From Leifsonia virtsii (GTDB lineage: Bacteria; Actinomycetota; Actinomycetes; Actinomycetales; Microbacteriaceae), in the NCBI RefSeq assembly GCF_030433675.1, contig NZ_JAROCB010000009.1, positions 1 to 33,732 on the forward strand: a stretch of 33,732 bases of DNA. Direction: 5' to 3'. A program made the translations under genes and the position numbers. Of the stretch, positions 24,352 through 33,732 are shown piece by piece (positions within the stretch are counted from its first letter, which is position 1; the number at the start of each line of letters is the position of its first letter). Under the pieces are notes generated by a model. The model was not told the origin of the DNA and made no database searches. It worked only from the letters and a program-made list of their open reading frames with translations.

Positions 24352-24738
24352 CTACACCAGGCCGAACGCGGCCAGCTCGGCGTCGGACAGCATCCGGGAG
24401 CGCAGGAGGAACCGCTTGCCCTCCGGCGCCTCCACCGAGAAGCCGCTGCCGCGGCCGTCGACCAGGTCGATGGTGAGGTGGGTGAACTTCCAGTACTCGA
24501 ACTGCGACGCCGACATGTAGACCGGCACCGGATCGATGCCCTCGACGGCCAGCCGGCCGAGCAGCACGTCGGAGCCGCCGGTGCGGAACATCCCGACCGG
24601 GAAGCACATCGGCGCCGACCCGTCGCAGCATCCGCCGGACTGGTGGAACAGCAGCGGCCCGTGGACGGCCGCCAGCCGCCGCAGCATGTCCGCGGCGGCC
24701 GGCGTGACGTCCACCCGCGTGGCGGGCGAATCCGTCAC
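24352..24738 (-). CDS. DUF779 protein, aldehyde dehydrogenase partner
   Basis: 128 residues of the DUF779 family, recognised from FHQSGGCCDGSAPMCFP (31-47; Cys37, Cys38, Cys45), YWKFTHLTIDLVDGRGSGFSVE (82-103) and GKRFLLRSRML. The conserved cysteines suggest metal or redox chemistry, but no activity is established. DUF779 genes often sit beside ExaC/AcoD-type aldehyde dehydrogenases, as here: the gene begins 8 bp after the dehydrogenase stop codon. The GTG start at 24738 follows from that spacing. Confidence 0.9.
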   Translation of the reverse strand: MTDSPATRVDVTPAAADMLRRLAAVHGPLLFHQSGGCCDGSAPMCFPVGMFRTGGSDVLLGRLAVEGIDPVPVYMSASQFEYWKFTHLTIDLVDGRGSGFSVEAPEGKRFLLRSRMLSDAELAAFGLV

Positions 24739-24746
24739 GGCGACTC

Positions 24747-26324
<1,578 letters not shown>

Positions 26325-26374
26325 GGTTGGTCTCCTTCGACTTCGCATGTGCGCGCCGGTCGCGCGCGCTCCGC

Positions 26375-26408
26375 ACGCTAGCCGGAGGAGGGTTGCATCC
26401 CGTTGCAT
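26375..26408 (-). promoter_or_regulatory. Aldehyde dehydrogenase promoter with tandem GTTGCAT boxes
   Basis: The minus-strand -10 is TAGCGT (plus 26375-26380). GTTGCAT occurs at 26392-26398 and 26402-26408, a 10-bp period (one helical turn), bracketing the -35 position. Further GTTGCAC copies lie at 26428-26434 (direct) and 26472-26478 (inverted). They are likely sites for the adjacent GAF regulator. Confidence 0.55.
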
Positions 26409-26424
26409 ACCCGTGAGGGCGGCC

Positions 26425-26481
26425 CGAGTTGCACGTAGGTGCGGCTATTCGGTCCGGATAGCGACCACGACGTGCAACTCG
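26425..26481. repeat. 12-bp inverted repeat after the GAF regulator gene
   Basis: CGAGTTGCACGT (26425-26436) and ACGTGCAACTCG (26470-26481) are perfect arms around 33 nt; the inner CTATTCGGTCCGGATAG is nearly palindromic too. It starts 6 bp after the regulator stop, so it may be a terminator, an upstream operator for the dehydrogenase, or a dispersed repeat. Confidence 0.55.
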
Positions 26482-26486
26482 AGGGG

Positions 26487-27728
26487 CTACTCGGCGGATT
26501 CGAGGGCGAGGAGGTGCGCGACGACGAGCGCGCGCCGCGGAGACTGCGGCGGCAGGGCGTGCAGGGCGGCGCGCCAGATCTCCACGTCGTCCGCGCCGCG
26601 GTCGGTCTCCGCCCAGGCGAGGAGCAGGTCGGCCGAGCCGGACTCCATCAGCGCCTCGCGGAGCCGGCCGACGACGTCCTCGCGCAGTTCGTCCAGTCCC
26701 GGGGCCACCGAGCCGGGCAGCGGGCCGCCGCCGTACGCCGCGACCGCCGCGCGGTGCGCCCCGCGCCGCTGCAGGTCGACGACCGCGCCGAGGTCGGTCT
26801 CCAGCGGCGCGGCGAGCCGGTAGGGGCGCGTCAGCGGGCCGAGCTCCGGGGCGACCGACCCGAGCGCGCGCCGCAGCCGCACCATCTCGGCGCGGAGCGT
26901 CACCGCGCGGCGGGCGTCGCCGTACACGAGCTCGGCCAGGCGCTCGGCGGAGAGCCCCTCGCCGTGCCAGGCCAGTAGGGCCAGCAGCTCGCTGTGCCGG
27001 GTGCTCAGCGTCCCGGTGCGGCCGCTCTGCCCGGTGAGCTCGCCCGTGTCGCGGCCGAGGATGCGCAGCTGCGCCGCCTGTGCGGGGGAGCGGTGGGACC
27101 GGGATGCCGCCCCCCGGGATGCCGCGCGCGGGCCGCTCCCGTGGTCGCGCAGCCGGGCGATCAGCAGCTCGCGCTCGACCGCGGCGACCGTGGCCTCCAC
27201 CAGGGGGAGCACGTGCGGCGCGGCCACCTGATCCTCGCCCGTCACATCCACGACGCCGATGATGTCGCCGGACTCGGGGTCGCGCACCGGGACGGCGGTG
27301 CAGCTCCACGGCTTCACCTCGTACGAGAAGTGCTCGGCGCCGCGGATCTGCACGCCGCCGCCGATCGCCAGCGCGGTGCCGGGGGCGGAGGTGCCGACAT
27401 CGCCCTCGGCCCAGGCGGCCCCCGGCACGAACAGCATGGCCTCCGCGCGGCGCCGCAGCACGGGGTCGCCTTCCACCCAGAGCAGCCGACCGCGTTCGTC
27501 GCCGATCGCCACGACGACGCGGGAGTCCGGATCGGCGTCGCGCACCAGCAGCTGGCGGATCACCGGCAGCGCCGCGGAGATCGGATGCGCCCGCCGCGCG
27601 TCGTCCAGCGCCGGGCCGTCGAGCACCAGGGGAGCGCTGACGTGCTCCGGGTCGAGCCTGGCCTGCTCGGCGCGACGCCACGATGCGTCCACCACCGGCC
27701 GCATCGCCCGCGAGACTCCCTCGTCCAT
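26487..27728 (-). CDS. GAF-domain transcriptional regulator with C-terminal winged helix
   Basis: 413 residues. The N-terminal half (about 15-185) resembles the sensory part of AcoR-type regulators: SWRRAEQARLDPEHV, then a GAF domain with WAEGDVGTSAPG (106-117), HFSYEVKPWSCTAVPVRDP and GVVDVTGED. The sigma-54 AAA+ domain of AcoR is missing; instead residues about 241-307 form a winged helix (LSTRHSELLALLAWHGEGLSAERLAELVYGD...MVRLRRALG). This actinobacterial design suits activation through the housekeeping sigma factor. It lies directly upstream of the aldehyde dehydrogenase-DUF779 pair and very likely controls it. The ATG at 27728 is chosen because TACGAT lies 7 nt before it; the ATG at 27737 overlaps that hexamer. 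Confidence 0.85.
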   Translation of the reverse strand: MDEGVSRAMRPVVDASWRRAEQARLDPEHVSAPLVLDGPALDDARRAHPISAALPVIRQLLVRDADPDSRVVVAIGDERGRLLWVEGDPVLRRRAEAMLFVPGAAWAEGDVGTSAPGTALAIGGGVQIRGAEHFSYEVKPWSCTAVPVRDPESGDIIGVVDVTGEDQVAAPHVLPLVEATVAAVERELLIARLRDHGSGPRAASRGAASRSHRSPAQAAQLRILGRDTGELTGQSGRTGTLSTRHSELLALLAWHGEGLSAERLAELVYGDARRAVTLRAEMVRLRRALGSVAPELGPLTRPYRLAAPLETDLGAVVDLQRRGAHRAAVAAYGGGPLPGSVAPGLDELREDVVGRLREALMESGSADLLLAWAETDRGADDVEIWRAALHALPPQSPRRALVVAHLLALESAE

Positions 27729-27735
27729 GCGCAGC

Positions 27736-27741
27736 ATCGTA
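27736..27741 (-). promoter_or_regulatory. -10 element (TACGAT) of the GAF regulator gene
   Basis: On the minus strand TACGAT is followed by 7 nt and then ATG: a leaderless arrangement. It is divergent from the pnp promoter. Confidence 0.5.
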
Positions 27742-27796
27742 ACCCCGGCGCGCGGATGGGAGACCCGCCTCCCGCCTACTCCACGCCGCCGACTGA

Positions 27797-28092
27797 TAGG
27801 ATGCTGGTGGTCGGCCGTGCGCCGACCGTCCAACTCAATACCGAGAAGGAACCCGGAGCAGGCCGGCAGGAGCTGGTCCTCGGTGGTGGTATCCGGATGC
27901 GCCCGCTGGATCGGCGAGGCCGCAACCGTGTATTTCTACTGATGGCCAGACGGGCTCGGCCCACGCACCCCGATGGGATGCCCCGTACACGCTCGATGTC
28001 CGTACATATGCGTGTCGATCTGCCTGTTCCTGCTCCTTGGATGAAGTCGCGCCCACACGGGGTGGCGACGTTAAACAAAGGAGACAGACCTC
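27797..28092 (+). promoter_or_regulatory. pnp promoter and long structured 5' leader
   Basis: TAGGAT (27797-27802) preceded by TGA makes an extended -10. Transcription would start near 27809, where a perfect hairpin GGTCGGC-CGTGC-GCCGACC (27809-27827) begins. The leader of about 285 nt contains no long reading frame in step with pnp and ends in AAAGGAG (28076-28082). A 5' hairpin on a long pnp leader resembles the RNase III/PNPase autoregulation of E. coli; that mechanism here is inference. Confidence 0.55.
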
Positions 28093-30375
28093 TTGGAAGG
28101 TCCTGAGATCAAATTCGCCGAAGCCGTCCTCGACAACGGCCGCTTCGGCACCCGCACCGTCCGGTTCGAGACCGGACGCCTCGCCCAGCAGGCGCAGGGC
28201 GCCGTCGCCGCCTACCTCGACGAGGAGACCATGCTGCTGAGCGCGACGAGCGCCAGCAAGCACCCGAAGGACAACTTCGACTTCTTCCCGCTGACCGTCG
28301 ACGTCGAGGAGCGCTCGTACGCCGCCGGCAAGATCCCCGGCTCGTTCTTCCGCCGCGAGGGCCGCCCGTCCACCGAGGCGATCCTGGTGTGCCGCCTGAT
28401 CGACCGCCCCCTGCGCCCGTCGTTCGTCGACGGCCTCCGCAACGAGGTGCAGATCGTCATCACCGTCCTGAGCATCGCTCCGGACGAGTTCTACGACGCT
28501 CTCGCCATCAACGCGGCCAGCGCCTCCACGCAGATCTCCGGTCTGCCGTTCTCCGGCCCGATCGCCGGTGTGCGCCTCGCGCTCATCCCCGGCAACGGCC
28601 AGCACGAGGACCAGTGGATCGCGTTCCCGAAGGCCTCGCAGCTCGAGGAGGCCGTGTTCGACCTCGTCGTGGCGGGCCGCGTCCTCGTCAACGAGGACGG
28701 CTCCGAGGGCGACGTCGCGATCATGATGGTCGAGGCCGAGGCCACCGAGAACAGCTGGAACCTCATCCAGGGCGGCGCCGTGAAGCCGAACGAGGAGGTC
28801 GTGGCCCAGGGACTGGAGGCGGCCAAGCCGTTCATCCGCGAGCTCGTGGGCGCGCAGAACGTTCTCGCGCAGCAGTCCGCCAAGGCGATCGCCGACTACC
28901 CGGTGTTCCTCCCCTACTCGCAGAACACCTACGACAACGTCGCCGGCCTCGCCTACGACGAGCTGGTGAACGTCTACCAGATCGCCGACAAGATCGAGCG
29001 CCAGAACGCCGACGACGCCCTCAAGGAGCGCGTCAAGGCGTCCCTCACCGAGAAGGTGGAGGCGGGCGTCCTCGACCCCGAGGTCCTCACCCAGTTCTCG
29101 GCGGCGTACAAGTCGGTCTCGAAGGTCGTCATGCGCGGTCGTGTGCTGCGCGAGGGCATCCGCATCGACGGCCGCGGCCTGACCGACATCCGTCCGCTCG
29201 ACGCCGAGGTGCAGGTCATCCCGCGCGTCCACGGCTCGGCGATCTTCCAGCGCGGCGAGACCCAGATCCTGGGCGTCACCACGCTGAACATGCTCAAGAT
29301 GGAGCAGCAGATCGACTCGCTGTCGCCGGTCACCAAGAAGCGGTACCTGCACCACTACAACTTCCCGCCCTACTCGACCGGTGAGACCGGCCGCGTGGGT
29401 TCGCCGAAGCGTCGCGAGATCGGGCACGGCTTCCTGGCCGAGCGTGCGCTCGTGCCGGTGCTGCCGAGCCGCGAGGAGTTCCCGTACGCGATCCGTCAGG
29501 TGTCCGAGGCCCTCGGCTCCAACGGCTCCACCTCGATGGGCTCCGTCTGCGCCTCCACCCTGTCGCTGCTGAACGCCGGTGTGCCGCTGCGCGCCCCGGT
29601 CGCCGGCATCGCCATGGGCCTGATCTCCGATGTCGTCGACGGTGAGACCCGCTACGCGGCGCTCACCGACATCCTGGGCGCGGAGGACGCGCTCGGCGAC
29701 ATGGACTTCAAGGTCGCAGGCACCAGCGAGTTCGTCACCGCGATCCAGCTCGACACGAAGCTCGACGGCATCCCGTCGTCGGTGCTCGCCGGCGCGCTGA
29801 CCCAGGCGAAGGACGCCCGCACCACCATCCTGAGCGTCCTGAACGCCGCGATCGACCGTCCGGACGAGATGGCCCCGACCGCGCCGCGCGTGATCTCGGT
29901 GCAGATCCCGGTCGACAAGATCGGCGAGCTGATCGGCCCGAAGGGCAAGACGATCAACGCCATCCAGGACGAGACCGGCGCCGAGATCTCCATCGAGGAG
30001 GACGGCACCGTCTACATCGGCGCCACCGACGGCCCGTCGGCCGAGGCGGCCCGCGCCCAGGTCAACGCGATCGCGAACCCCACCAACCCGGAGGTCGGCG
30101 AGCAGTTCCTCGGAACCGTCGTCAAGATCGCCGCGTTCGGCGCGTTCGTCTCGCTGCTCCCGGGCAAGGACGGCCTGCTGCACATCTCCGAGGTCCGCAA
30201 GCTCGCCGGTGGCAAGCGTGTGGAGAACGTGGAGGACGTACTCGGCGTCGGCCAGAAGATCCTGGTCGAGATCACCAAGATCGACGACCGCGGCAAGCTC
30301 TCGCTCGCCCCGGTGATCGCCGAGGACGCCGCCGAGGCCGCCGAGGCGCCTGCGGAGGCCCCCGCCGAGGCGTAA
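28093..30375 (+). CDS. pnp: Polyribonucleotide nucleotidyltransferase (PNPase)
   Basis: 760 residues. PNPase degrades RNA phosphorolytically from the 3' end and, in actinobacteria, also polymerises tails; it is trimeric and cytoplasmic. Domains in order: first RNase PH core (about 10-150, [25 protein letters not shown]), helical linker, second RNase PH core (about 350-580, with [11 protein letters not shown] and [12 protein letters not shown] holding active-site Asp536 and Asp538), KH (about 600-655, [19 protein letters not shown]) and S1 (about 670-740, [26 protein letters not shown]). The start is a TTG, set by AAAGGAG upstream and the expected [16 protein letters not shown]-terminus. A weak start plus a long leader suggests tight control. 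Confidence 0.98.
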   Translation: MEGPEIKFAEAVLDNGRFGTRTVRFETGRLAQQAQGAVAAYLDEETMLLSATSASKHPKDNFDFFPLTVDVEERSYAAGKIPGSFFRREGRPSTEAILVCRLIDRPLRPSFVDGLRNEVQIVITVLSIAPDEFYDALAINAASASTQISGLPFSGPIAGVRLALIPGNGQHEDQWIAFPKASQLEEAVFDLVVAGRVLVNEDGSEGDVAIMMVEAEATENSWNLIQGGAVKPNEEVVAQGLEAAKPFIRELVGAQNVLAQQSAKAIADYPVFLPYSQNTYDNVAGLAYDELVNVYQIADKIERQNADDALKERVKASLTEKVEAGVLDPEVLTQFSAAYKSVSKVVMRGRVLREGIRIDGRGLTDIRPLDAEVQVIPRVHGSAIFQRGETQILGVTTLNMLKMEQQIDSLSPVTKKRYLHHYNFPPYSTGETGRVGSPKRREIGHGFLAERALVPVLPSREEFPYAIRQVSEALGSNGSTSMGSVCASTLSLLNAGVPLRAPVAGIAMGLISDVVDGETRYAALTDILGAEDALGDMDFKVAGTSEFVTAIQLDTKLDGIPSSVLAGALTQAKDARTTILSVLNAAIDRPDEMAPTAPRVISVQIPVDKIGELIGPKGKTINAIQDETGAEISIEEDGTVYIGATDGPSAEAARAQVNAIANPTNPEVGEQFLGTVVKIAAFGAFVSLLPGKDGLLHISEVRKLAGGKRVENVEDVLGVGQKILVEITKIDDRGKLSLAPVIAEDAAEAAEAPAEAPAEA

Positions 30376-30390
30376 CCCGTCTCGCCTACC

Positions 30391-30425
30391 CGAAGGCCGC
30401 GCCGACTTCGTCGGCGCGGCCTTCG
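30391..30425 (+). terminator. Terminator of pnp
   Basis: A 16-bp perfect stem (30391-30406 with 30410-30425) with a 3-nt loop, 15 bp after the TAA. No U-run. Confidence 0.85.
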
Positions 30426-30452
30426 CGCATCTCCCCACCCTTCCCCTACCGC

Positions 30453-30510
30453 CGAGTCCGCAAAAACTGCACGGGGAGACCGATCTCAGCGTGAAGTCTT
30501 TGCGGACTCG
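30453..30510. repeat. Large inverted repeat between pnp and the Lrp gene
   Basis: CGAGTCCGCAAAAACT (30453-30468) and AGTCTTTGCGGACTCG (30495-30510) pair over 16 bp with one mismatch, around 26 nt. It comes after the pnp terminator and 12 bp beyond the stop of the minus-strand Lrp gene, so it may end that gene's transcript, or be a dispersed palindromic repeat. Confidence 0.6.
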
Positions 30511-30522
30511 ATGGTGGAGGGG

Positions 30523-30987
30523 TCAGGCGTCGCGGGTGAGGAGGGGGCGGAGGCGGTAGGGGATCAGCTCGCCCATGTCGAGGGAGGTCTCGGCGCGATC
30601 GACGCCCTCGGTGGACTGGATGATGCCGGTGATCCGGAACAGGTCCTCCGCGTCGACGCAGACCACGCGCAGGAGCAGGTCGGACGGGCCGGAGAGGCCG
30701 TGCGCCGACACGATCTCCGGGATCGCCGCCAGGTTCTCGACCACCTCCGCGAGCCGCTGCTGCTGCACGTGCACGTTGACGAACGCCGCGAGCGGGTAGC
30801 CGGCGACCCGGGCCGAGATGCGCCGCTCGAACGACAGGAAGGCGCCGTTGCGCTCCAGCTCGGCGACCCGAGCCTGCACCGTGTTCCGGCTGAGGCCGAG
30901 CCGGTCGGCGAGGGAGACGTTGGTCGACCGGGGATCGTCCGCGAGGGCGAGGAGGATGCGGCGGTCGGTGTTGTCGAAGCTGCGCAT
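30523..30987 (-). CDS. bkdR: Lrp/AsnC family regulator, likely controller of the bkd operon
   Basis: 154 residues, the usual Lrp length. N-terminal HTH (about 5-55: NTDRRILLALADDPRSTNVSLADRLGLSRNTVQARVAELERNG) and C-terminal RAM ligand-binding domain (about 65-145: FVNVHVQQQRLAEVVENLAAIPEI, GPSDLLLRVVCVD). Divergent from the branched-chain keto-acid dehydrogenase genes, as bkdR is in Pseudomonas and Streptomyces, so it probably senses branched-chain amino acids and controls them; symbol by analogy. The ATG at 30987 is chosen because TAGCTT lies 7 nt upstream; an in-frame TTG at 31008 would run through that promoter. Confidence 0.88.
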   Translation of the reverse strand: MRSFDNTDRRILLALADDPRSTNVSLADRLGLSRNTVQARVAELERNGAFLSFERRISARVAGYPLAAFVNVHVQQQRLAEVVENLAAIPEIVSAHGLSGPSDLLLRVVCVDAEDLFRITGIIQSTEGVDRAETSLDMGELIPYRLRPLLTRDA

Positions 30988-30994
30988 AGTGTGA

Positions 30995-31000
30995 AAGCTA
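30995..31000 (-). promoter_or_regulatory. -10 element (TAGCTT) of the Lrp gene
   Basis: On the minus strand TAGCTT is followed by TCACACT and then ATG, a 7-nt leaderless arrangement. Confidence 0.55.
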
Positions 31001-31023
31001 GCATCCAACGCTCCGCCGCGATA

Positions 31024-31036
31024 GTGCAGGGTGCAC
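31024..31036. promoter_or_regulatory. Palindrome in the divergent Lrp-bkd promoter region
   Basis: GTGCA-GGG-TGCAC lies just upstream of the Lrp -35 position and 17 bp before the bkd -35. Candidate Lrp-type operator shared by both promoters. Confidence 0.45.
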
Positions 31037-31053
31037 GGTCGACACGCTGATGG

Positions 31054-31169
31054 TTGTGCGGGCTGACCCCGCAGCGTAGCCTTCCGGTAATTCCGGCGAA
31101 GGGGCCGGAAGCCGTCGGGCGCGCCACAAGCGCCGCCCGCCGGGCGCGAGAGTGAAGGTTGCGTGAACC
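31054..31169 (+). promoter_or_regulatory. Promoter and leader of the bkd operon
   Basis: TTGTGC (31054-31059), a 17-bp spacer, TAGCCT (31077-31082). The leader of about 80 nt can fold: CTTCCGG (31081-31087) pairs with CCGGAAG (31105-31111), and a GC-rich stretch follows up to the GTG at 31170. Unlike most genes here, this operon is not leaderless. Confidence 0.55.
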
Positions 31170-32330
31170 GTGACGATCGACAATCAGCCTGCCACCCGCC
31201 GGAGCGACGCCCGCGCCGGCCTCGAGTCCCTCGGCGACCTCGGTCTCGACGGGCTCGACCTCGTCGGCCTGCTCGACGCCGACGGCGCCCGGCACAGCGA
31301 CGACCGGTTCGACGCCTGGGTCTCCGACATCGGCCCTGAACAGCTCCTCGACCTCTACGAGGACATGCGCGTCATCCGCCGCATCGACTCCGAGGCCACC
31401 GCCCTGCAGCGCCAGGGCGAGCTGGGCCTGTGGCCGCCGCTGCTCGGCCAGGAGGCCGCCCAGATCGGCTCCGGCCGCGCCCTGCGCGCCGACGACTTCG
31501 TTTTCTCCAGCTACCGCGAGCACGGCGTCGCCTACTGCCGCGGGGCGGGCCTCGTCGACCTGCTACGCGTCTGGCGCGGCACGACGCAGAGCGGCTGGAA
31601 CCCGTACGACATCAACATGGCGACGCCGCAGGTCATCATCGGCGCCCAGACGCTGCACGCGACCGGCTACGCCCTCGGCATCCAGGCCGACGGCACGGAC
31701 GCGGTCGCCGTCGCGTACTTCGGCGACGGCGCCACGAGCGAGGGCGACGTGAACGAGGCGCTGATCTTCGCGGCGACCTACGCCGCCCCGGTCGTGTTCT
31801 TCTGCCAGAACAACCAGTACGCGATCTCGGAGCCGGTCTCGCTGCAGGCGCAGCGTCCGATCGCGGACCGCGCCCCGGGGTTCGGCGTCCCGAGCGTGCG
31901 CGTCGACGGCAACGACGTGCTGGCCGTGCTCGCGGTGACCCGGGCGGCGCTCGACCGGGCGCGCACGGGAGGCGGCCCCACCTTCATCGAGGCCGTCACC
32001 TACCGGATGGGCCCGCACACCACCGCGGACGACCCCACCCGCTACCGCGACCCGTCCGAGCTCGACGCGTGGCGCGGAAAGGATCCGCTGGCGCGCGTCG
32101 AGGCGTACCTGACCGCGCAGGGCGCGCTTACCGATGAGCGCCGCACCGCGATCGCGGCGAAGGCCGACGCCGTCGCCGCCGAGATGCGCTCCGGTATCAC
32201 GGCGCTGCAGGACCCCGACCCGCTGACGGTGTTCGACAACGTCTACGCCGAGCCGCACACCGGGCTCGCCCGCCAGCGGGACCACTACTCGCGCTACCTG
32301 CGCACTTTCGTGGGGAGCGACGGACGATGA
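31170..32330 (+). CDS. bkdA1: Branched-chain 2-oxo acid dehydrogenase E1 component, alpha subunit
   Basis: 386 residues. E1-alpha binds thiamine diphosphate and decarboxylates the 2-oxo acids of valine, leucine and isoleucine, passing the acyl group to lipoyl-E2. The ThDP motif is GDGATSEGDVNEAL (185-198) ending at NN (214-215, FCQNNQYAIS). The loop YRMGPHTTADDPTRYRD (about 273-289) is the typical E1-alpha phosphorylation/active-site loop. A pyruvate dehydrogenase E1-alpha is the alternative; the adjacent Lrp gene favours branched-chain substrates. GTG start at 31170. It overlaps E1-beta by 4 bp (ATGA), so translation is coupled. Confidence 0.9.
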   Translation: MTIDNQPATRRSDARAGLESLGDLGLDGLDLVGLLDADGARHSDDRFDAWVSDIGPEQLLDLYEDMRVIRRIDSEATALQRQGELGLWPPLLGQEAAQIGSGRALRADDFVFSSYREHGVAYCRGAGLVDLLRVWRGTTQSGWNPYDINMATPQVIIGAQTLHATGYALGIQADGTDAVAVAYFGDGATSEGDVNEALIFAATYAAPVVFFCQNNQYAISEPVSLQAQRPIADRAPGFGVPSVRVDGNDVLAVLAVTRAALDRARTGGGPTFIEAVTYRMGPHTTADDPTRYRDPSELDAWRGKDPLARVEAYLTAQGALTDERRTAIAAKADAVAAEMRSGITALQDPDPLTVFDNVYAEPHTGLARQRDHYSRYLRTFVGSDGR

Positions 32331-33337
32331 CCTCTCTCAGCATGGCGAAGGCCATCAACGCCGGCCTCCGCCGCGCCCTCGCCGCCGACGACCGCGTGGT
32401 GCTCATGGGCGAGGACATCGGGACGCTCGGCGGCGTCTTCCGCGTCACGGACGGGCTGCAGACCGAGTTCGGCCCGCGCCGGGTGATGGACTCGCCGCTC
32501 GCCGAGTCGGGTATCCTCGGCACCGCGGTCGGGATGGCGTACCGGGGCTACCGGCCGGTGGTCGAGATCCAGTTCGACGGCTTCATCTACCCGGCGTTCG
32601 ACCAGATCGTGAACCAGGTGGCGCGGATGCACTACCGCACGGCGGGCAACGTCCGGATGCCGATCGTCATCCGCGTGCCGTTCGCGGGCGGCATCGGCTC
32701 GGCCGAGCACCACTCCGACTCGCCGGAGGCCTACTTCGCGCACACGCCCGGCCTCCGGGTGGTCAGCCCGTCGGACCCTCAGGACGCGTTCACGCTCATC
32801 CAGCAGGCCATCGCCTCCGACGACCCCGTGCTGTTCTTCGAACCCAAGCGGCGCTACCACGCCAAGGGCGAGGTGGACGAGGACGCCCCGCTCGCCGACG
32901 CCCGCCCGATGGGCACCGCGCGCGTGGTCGCGCAGGGCTCCGACGTGACGCTGGTGACCTACGGCGGCCTGGTCCAGCTGGCCCGGGATGCGGCGGTCGC
33001 GGCGGGCGACGAGGGCGTGTCGGTCGAGGTGGTCGACCTGCGCTCGCTGTCCCCGCTCGACCTCGACACCGTCGTCGCCTCGGTGAAGCGCACGGGACGC
33101 CTCGTGGTCACGCACGAGGCCGCGCTCTCCGGTGGACTGGCGGCGGAGATCTCGGCGTCGATCACCGAGCGCTGCTTCTACCACCTGGAGCACGCGCCGG
33201 TGCGGGTGACCGGGCACGACATCCCGTACCCGCCCGCGCGGCTGGAGTCGGCGCACCTGCCCGACCTCGACCGCATCCTGGACGGCATCGACCGCGCCAT
33301 GGACCGGCCGAACTCGCTCACCGGGGTGGAGGACTGA
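32327..33337 (+). CDS. bkdA2: Branched-chain 2-oxo acid dehydrogenase E1 component, beta subunit
   Basis: 336 residues, the normal length. E1-beta forms the alpha2-beta2 heterotetramer with the preceding product and supplies part of the ThDP site. Seen: MGEDIGTLGGVFRVTDGLQ (27-45) with the conserved Glu that activates ThDP, SPLAESGILGTAVGMA (56-71), EIQFDGFIYPAFDQIVNQ (79-96), IGSAEHHSDSPEAYFAHTPGL (about 122-142), and the C-terminal transketolase domain with EVVDLRSLSPLD (about 231-242). Start overlaps the E1-alpha stop; its own TGA overlaps the next ATG by 1 nt (TGATG). Confidence 0.95.
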   Translation: MTSLSMAKAINAGLRRALAADDRVVLMGEDIGTLGGVFRVTDGLQTEFGPRRVMDSPLAESGILGTAVGMAYRGYRPVVEIQFDGFIYPAFDQIVNQVARMHYRTAGNVRMPIVIRVPFAGGIGSAEHHSDSPEAYFAHTPGLRVVSPSDPQDAFTLIQQAIASDDPVLFFEPKRRYHAKGEVDEDAPLADARPMGTARVVAQGSDVTLVTYGGLVQLARDAAVAAGDEGVSVEVVDLRSLSPLDLDTVVASVKRTGRLVVTHEAALSGGLAAEISASITERCFYHLEHAPVRVTGHDIPYPPARLESAHLPDLDRILDGIDRAMDRPNSLTGVED

Positions 33338-33732
33338 TGGCCGTCAAGGAGTTCGCTCTGCCCGACCTCGGCGAGGGACTGACCGAGTCGGAGCTGGTCG
33401 CCTGGAAGGTCGCCGTCGGCGACACCGTGCAGCTGAACCAGATCATCGCCGAGGTCGAGACCGCCAAGGCGCTCGTGGAACTGCCGGCGCCCTACGACGG
33501 CCGGGTGTCGCGCCTGTTCGTCGAGCCCGGGGCGACGGTCGCGGTCGGCGAGCCGCTGGTCGCGTTCGAGGTGGAGGCGGACGAGCCGGGGGAGCAGGCG
33601 CCCGCGCCCGCTCCGGCGGAGCCGGCCGCCGACGTGCGCGAGCCGACGCTCGTGGGGTACGGGGCCCGGCCGGAGTCCGGCGCGCGGCCCGCACGGCGTG
33701 CCCGGCCGGGGCTGGTGCTCGACCGTGGGGGA
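33337..33732 (+). CDS. bkdB: Branched-chain 2-oxo acid dehydrogenase E2, lipoyl part (3' partial)
   Basis: 132 codons are visible and the frame is open at the window end. The N-terminal lipoyl domain (about 1-80) reads FALPDLGEGLTESELVAWKV, with the lipoylated Lys44 in VETAKALVELPAPYDG. A Pro/Ala/Glu-rich flexible linker follows (about 83-100), as usual before the E1/E3-binding domain, which should lie beyond the window. E2 carries the acyl group and transfers it to CoA. The start ATG shares one base with the E1-beta stop. Confidence 0.93.
   Translation, partial: MAVKEFALPDLGEGLTESELVAWKVAVGDTVQLNQIIAEVETAKALVELPAPYDGRVSRLFVEPGATVAVGEPLVAFEVEADEPGEQAPAPAPAEPAADVREPTLVGYGARPESGARPARRARPGLVLDRGG

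Noticed and set aside
27835-30438. 867-codon minus-strand frame opposite pnp
   Set aside because: Antisense shadow of pnp with repetitive Asp/Leu/Arg composition and no recognisable domain.

Overview
The window is high-GC DNA in which nearly every gene has G/C at third codon positions. The protein set points to an actinobacterium, most likely a Microbacteriaceae member close to Leifsonia: PNPase and S15 of actinobacterial type, LAATG (class E) sortase signals, an Lrp-controlled branched-chain keto-acid dehydrogenase operon, and many leaderless promoters. The genus is an inference from protein flavour, not from a search. I see no tRNA, rRNA, CRISPR array, insertion sequence or prophage gene.

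Layout. (1) 1-7248: the 3' part of a giant cell-wall protein with a von Willebrand A domain, CnaB/DUF5979-like and DUF11-like repeats, and a C-terminal LAATG anchor. A strong terminator follows, then a gene-poor stretch with a small minus-strand gene (about 7610-7855) and two similar GC-rich palindromes. (2) 7920-12189, minus strand: an Ada-AlkA fusion for alkylation repair, a GT2 glycosyltransferase, a fumarylacetoacetate-hydrolase-family enzyme and an alpha/beta hydrolase. The last three each have their own apparent leaderless promoter, so they are not a simple operon. (3) 12360-17171: a GlcD-like FAD oxidase behind a 13-bp inverted repeat, an FKBP prolyl isomerase, an AhpD-like protein divergent from a MocR/PdxR regulator, and a two-domain VOC protein. 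(4) 17294-30375: rpsO and pnp, usually neighbours in bacteria, lie about 10.5 kb apart here. Between them are a secreted, sortase-anchored GH43 enzyme with a LacI-type operator, an LtrA membrane-protein operon, VanZ, a RibD-C/DHFR-like reductase, a fructosamine-kinase-like protein, a 77-residue hydrophilic protein, and an aldehyde dehydrogenase-DUF779 pair with its GAF-winged-helix regulator. (5) 30523-33732: an Lrp/AsnC regulator divergent from E1-alpha, E1-beta and the start of E2 of a branched-chain 2-oxo acid dehydrogenase, with translationally coupled junctions.

How the parts connect. The two exported proteins end in the same LAATG-helix-basic tail design, so both should be substrates of one class E sortase encoded elsewhere. 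Metabolic modules carry local regulators (MocR, GAF-HTH, Lrp) whose candidate operators are visible beside them. The most general signal is a promoter grammar: at least ten genes have a TAnnnT hexamer exactly 6 or 7 nt before the start codon, which indicates leaderless transcripts and fixes their starts. The least explained signals are the paired CCCCCAARTGNGGGG palindromes at 7534-7550 and 7885-7900, and three large inverted repeats at 12298-12336, 26425-26481 and 30453-30510.
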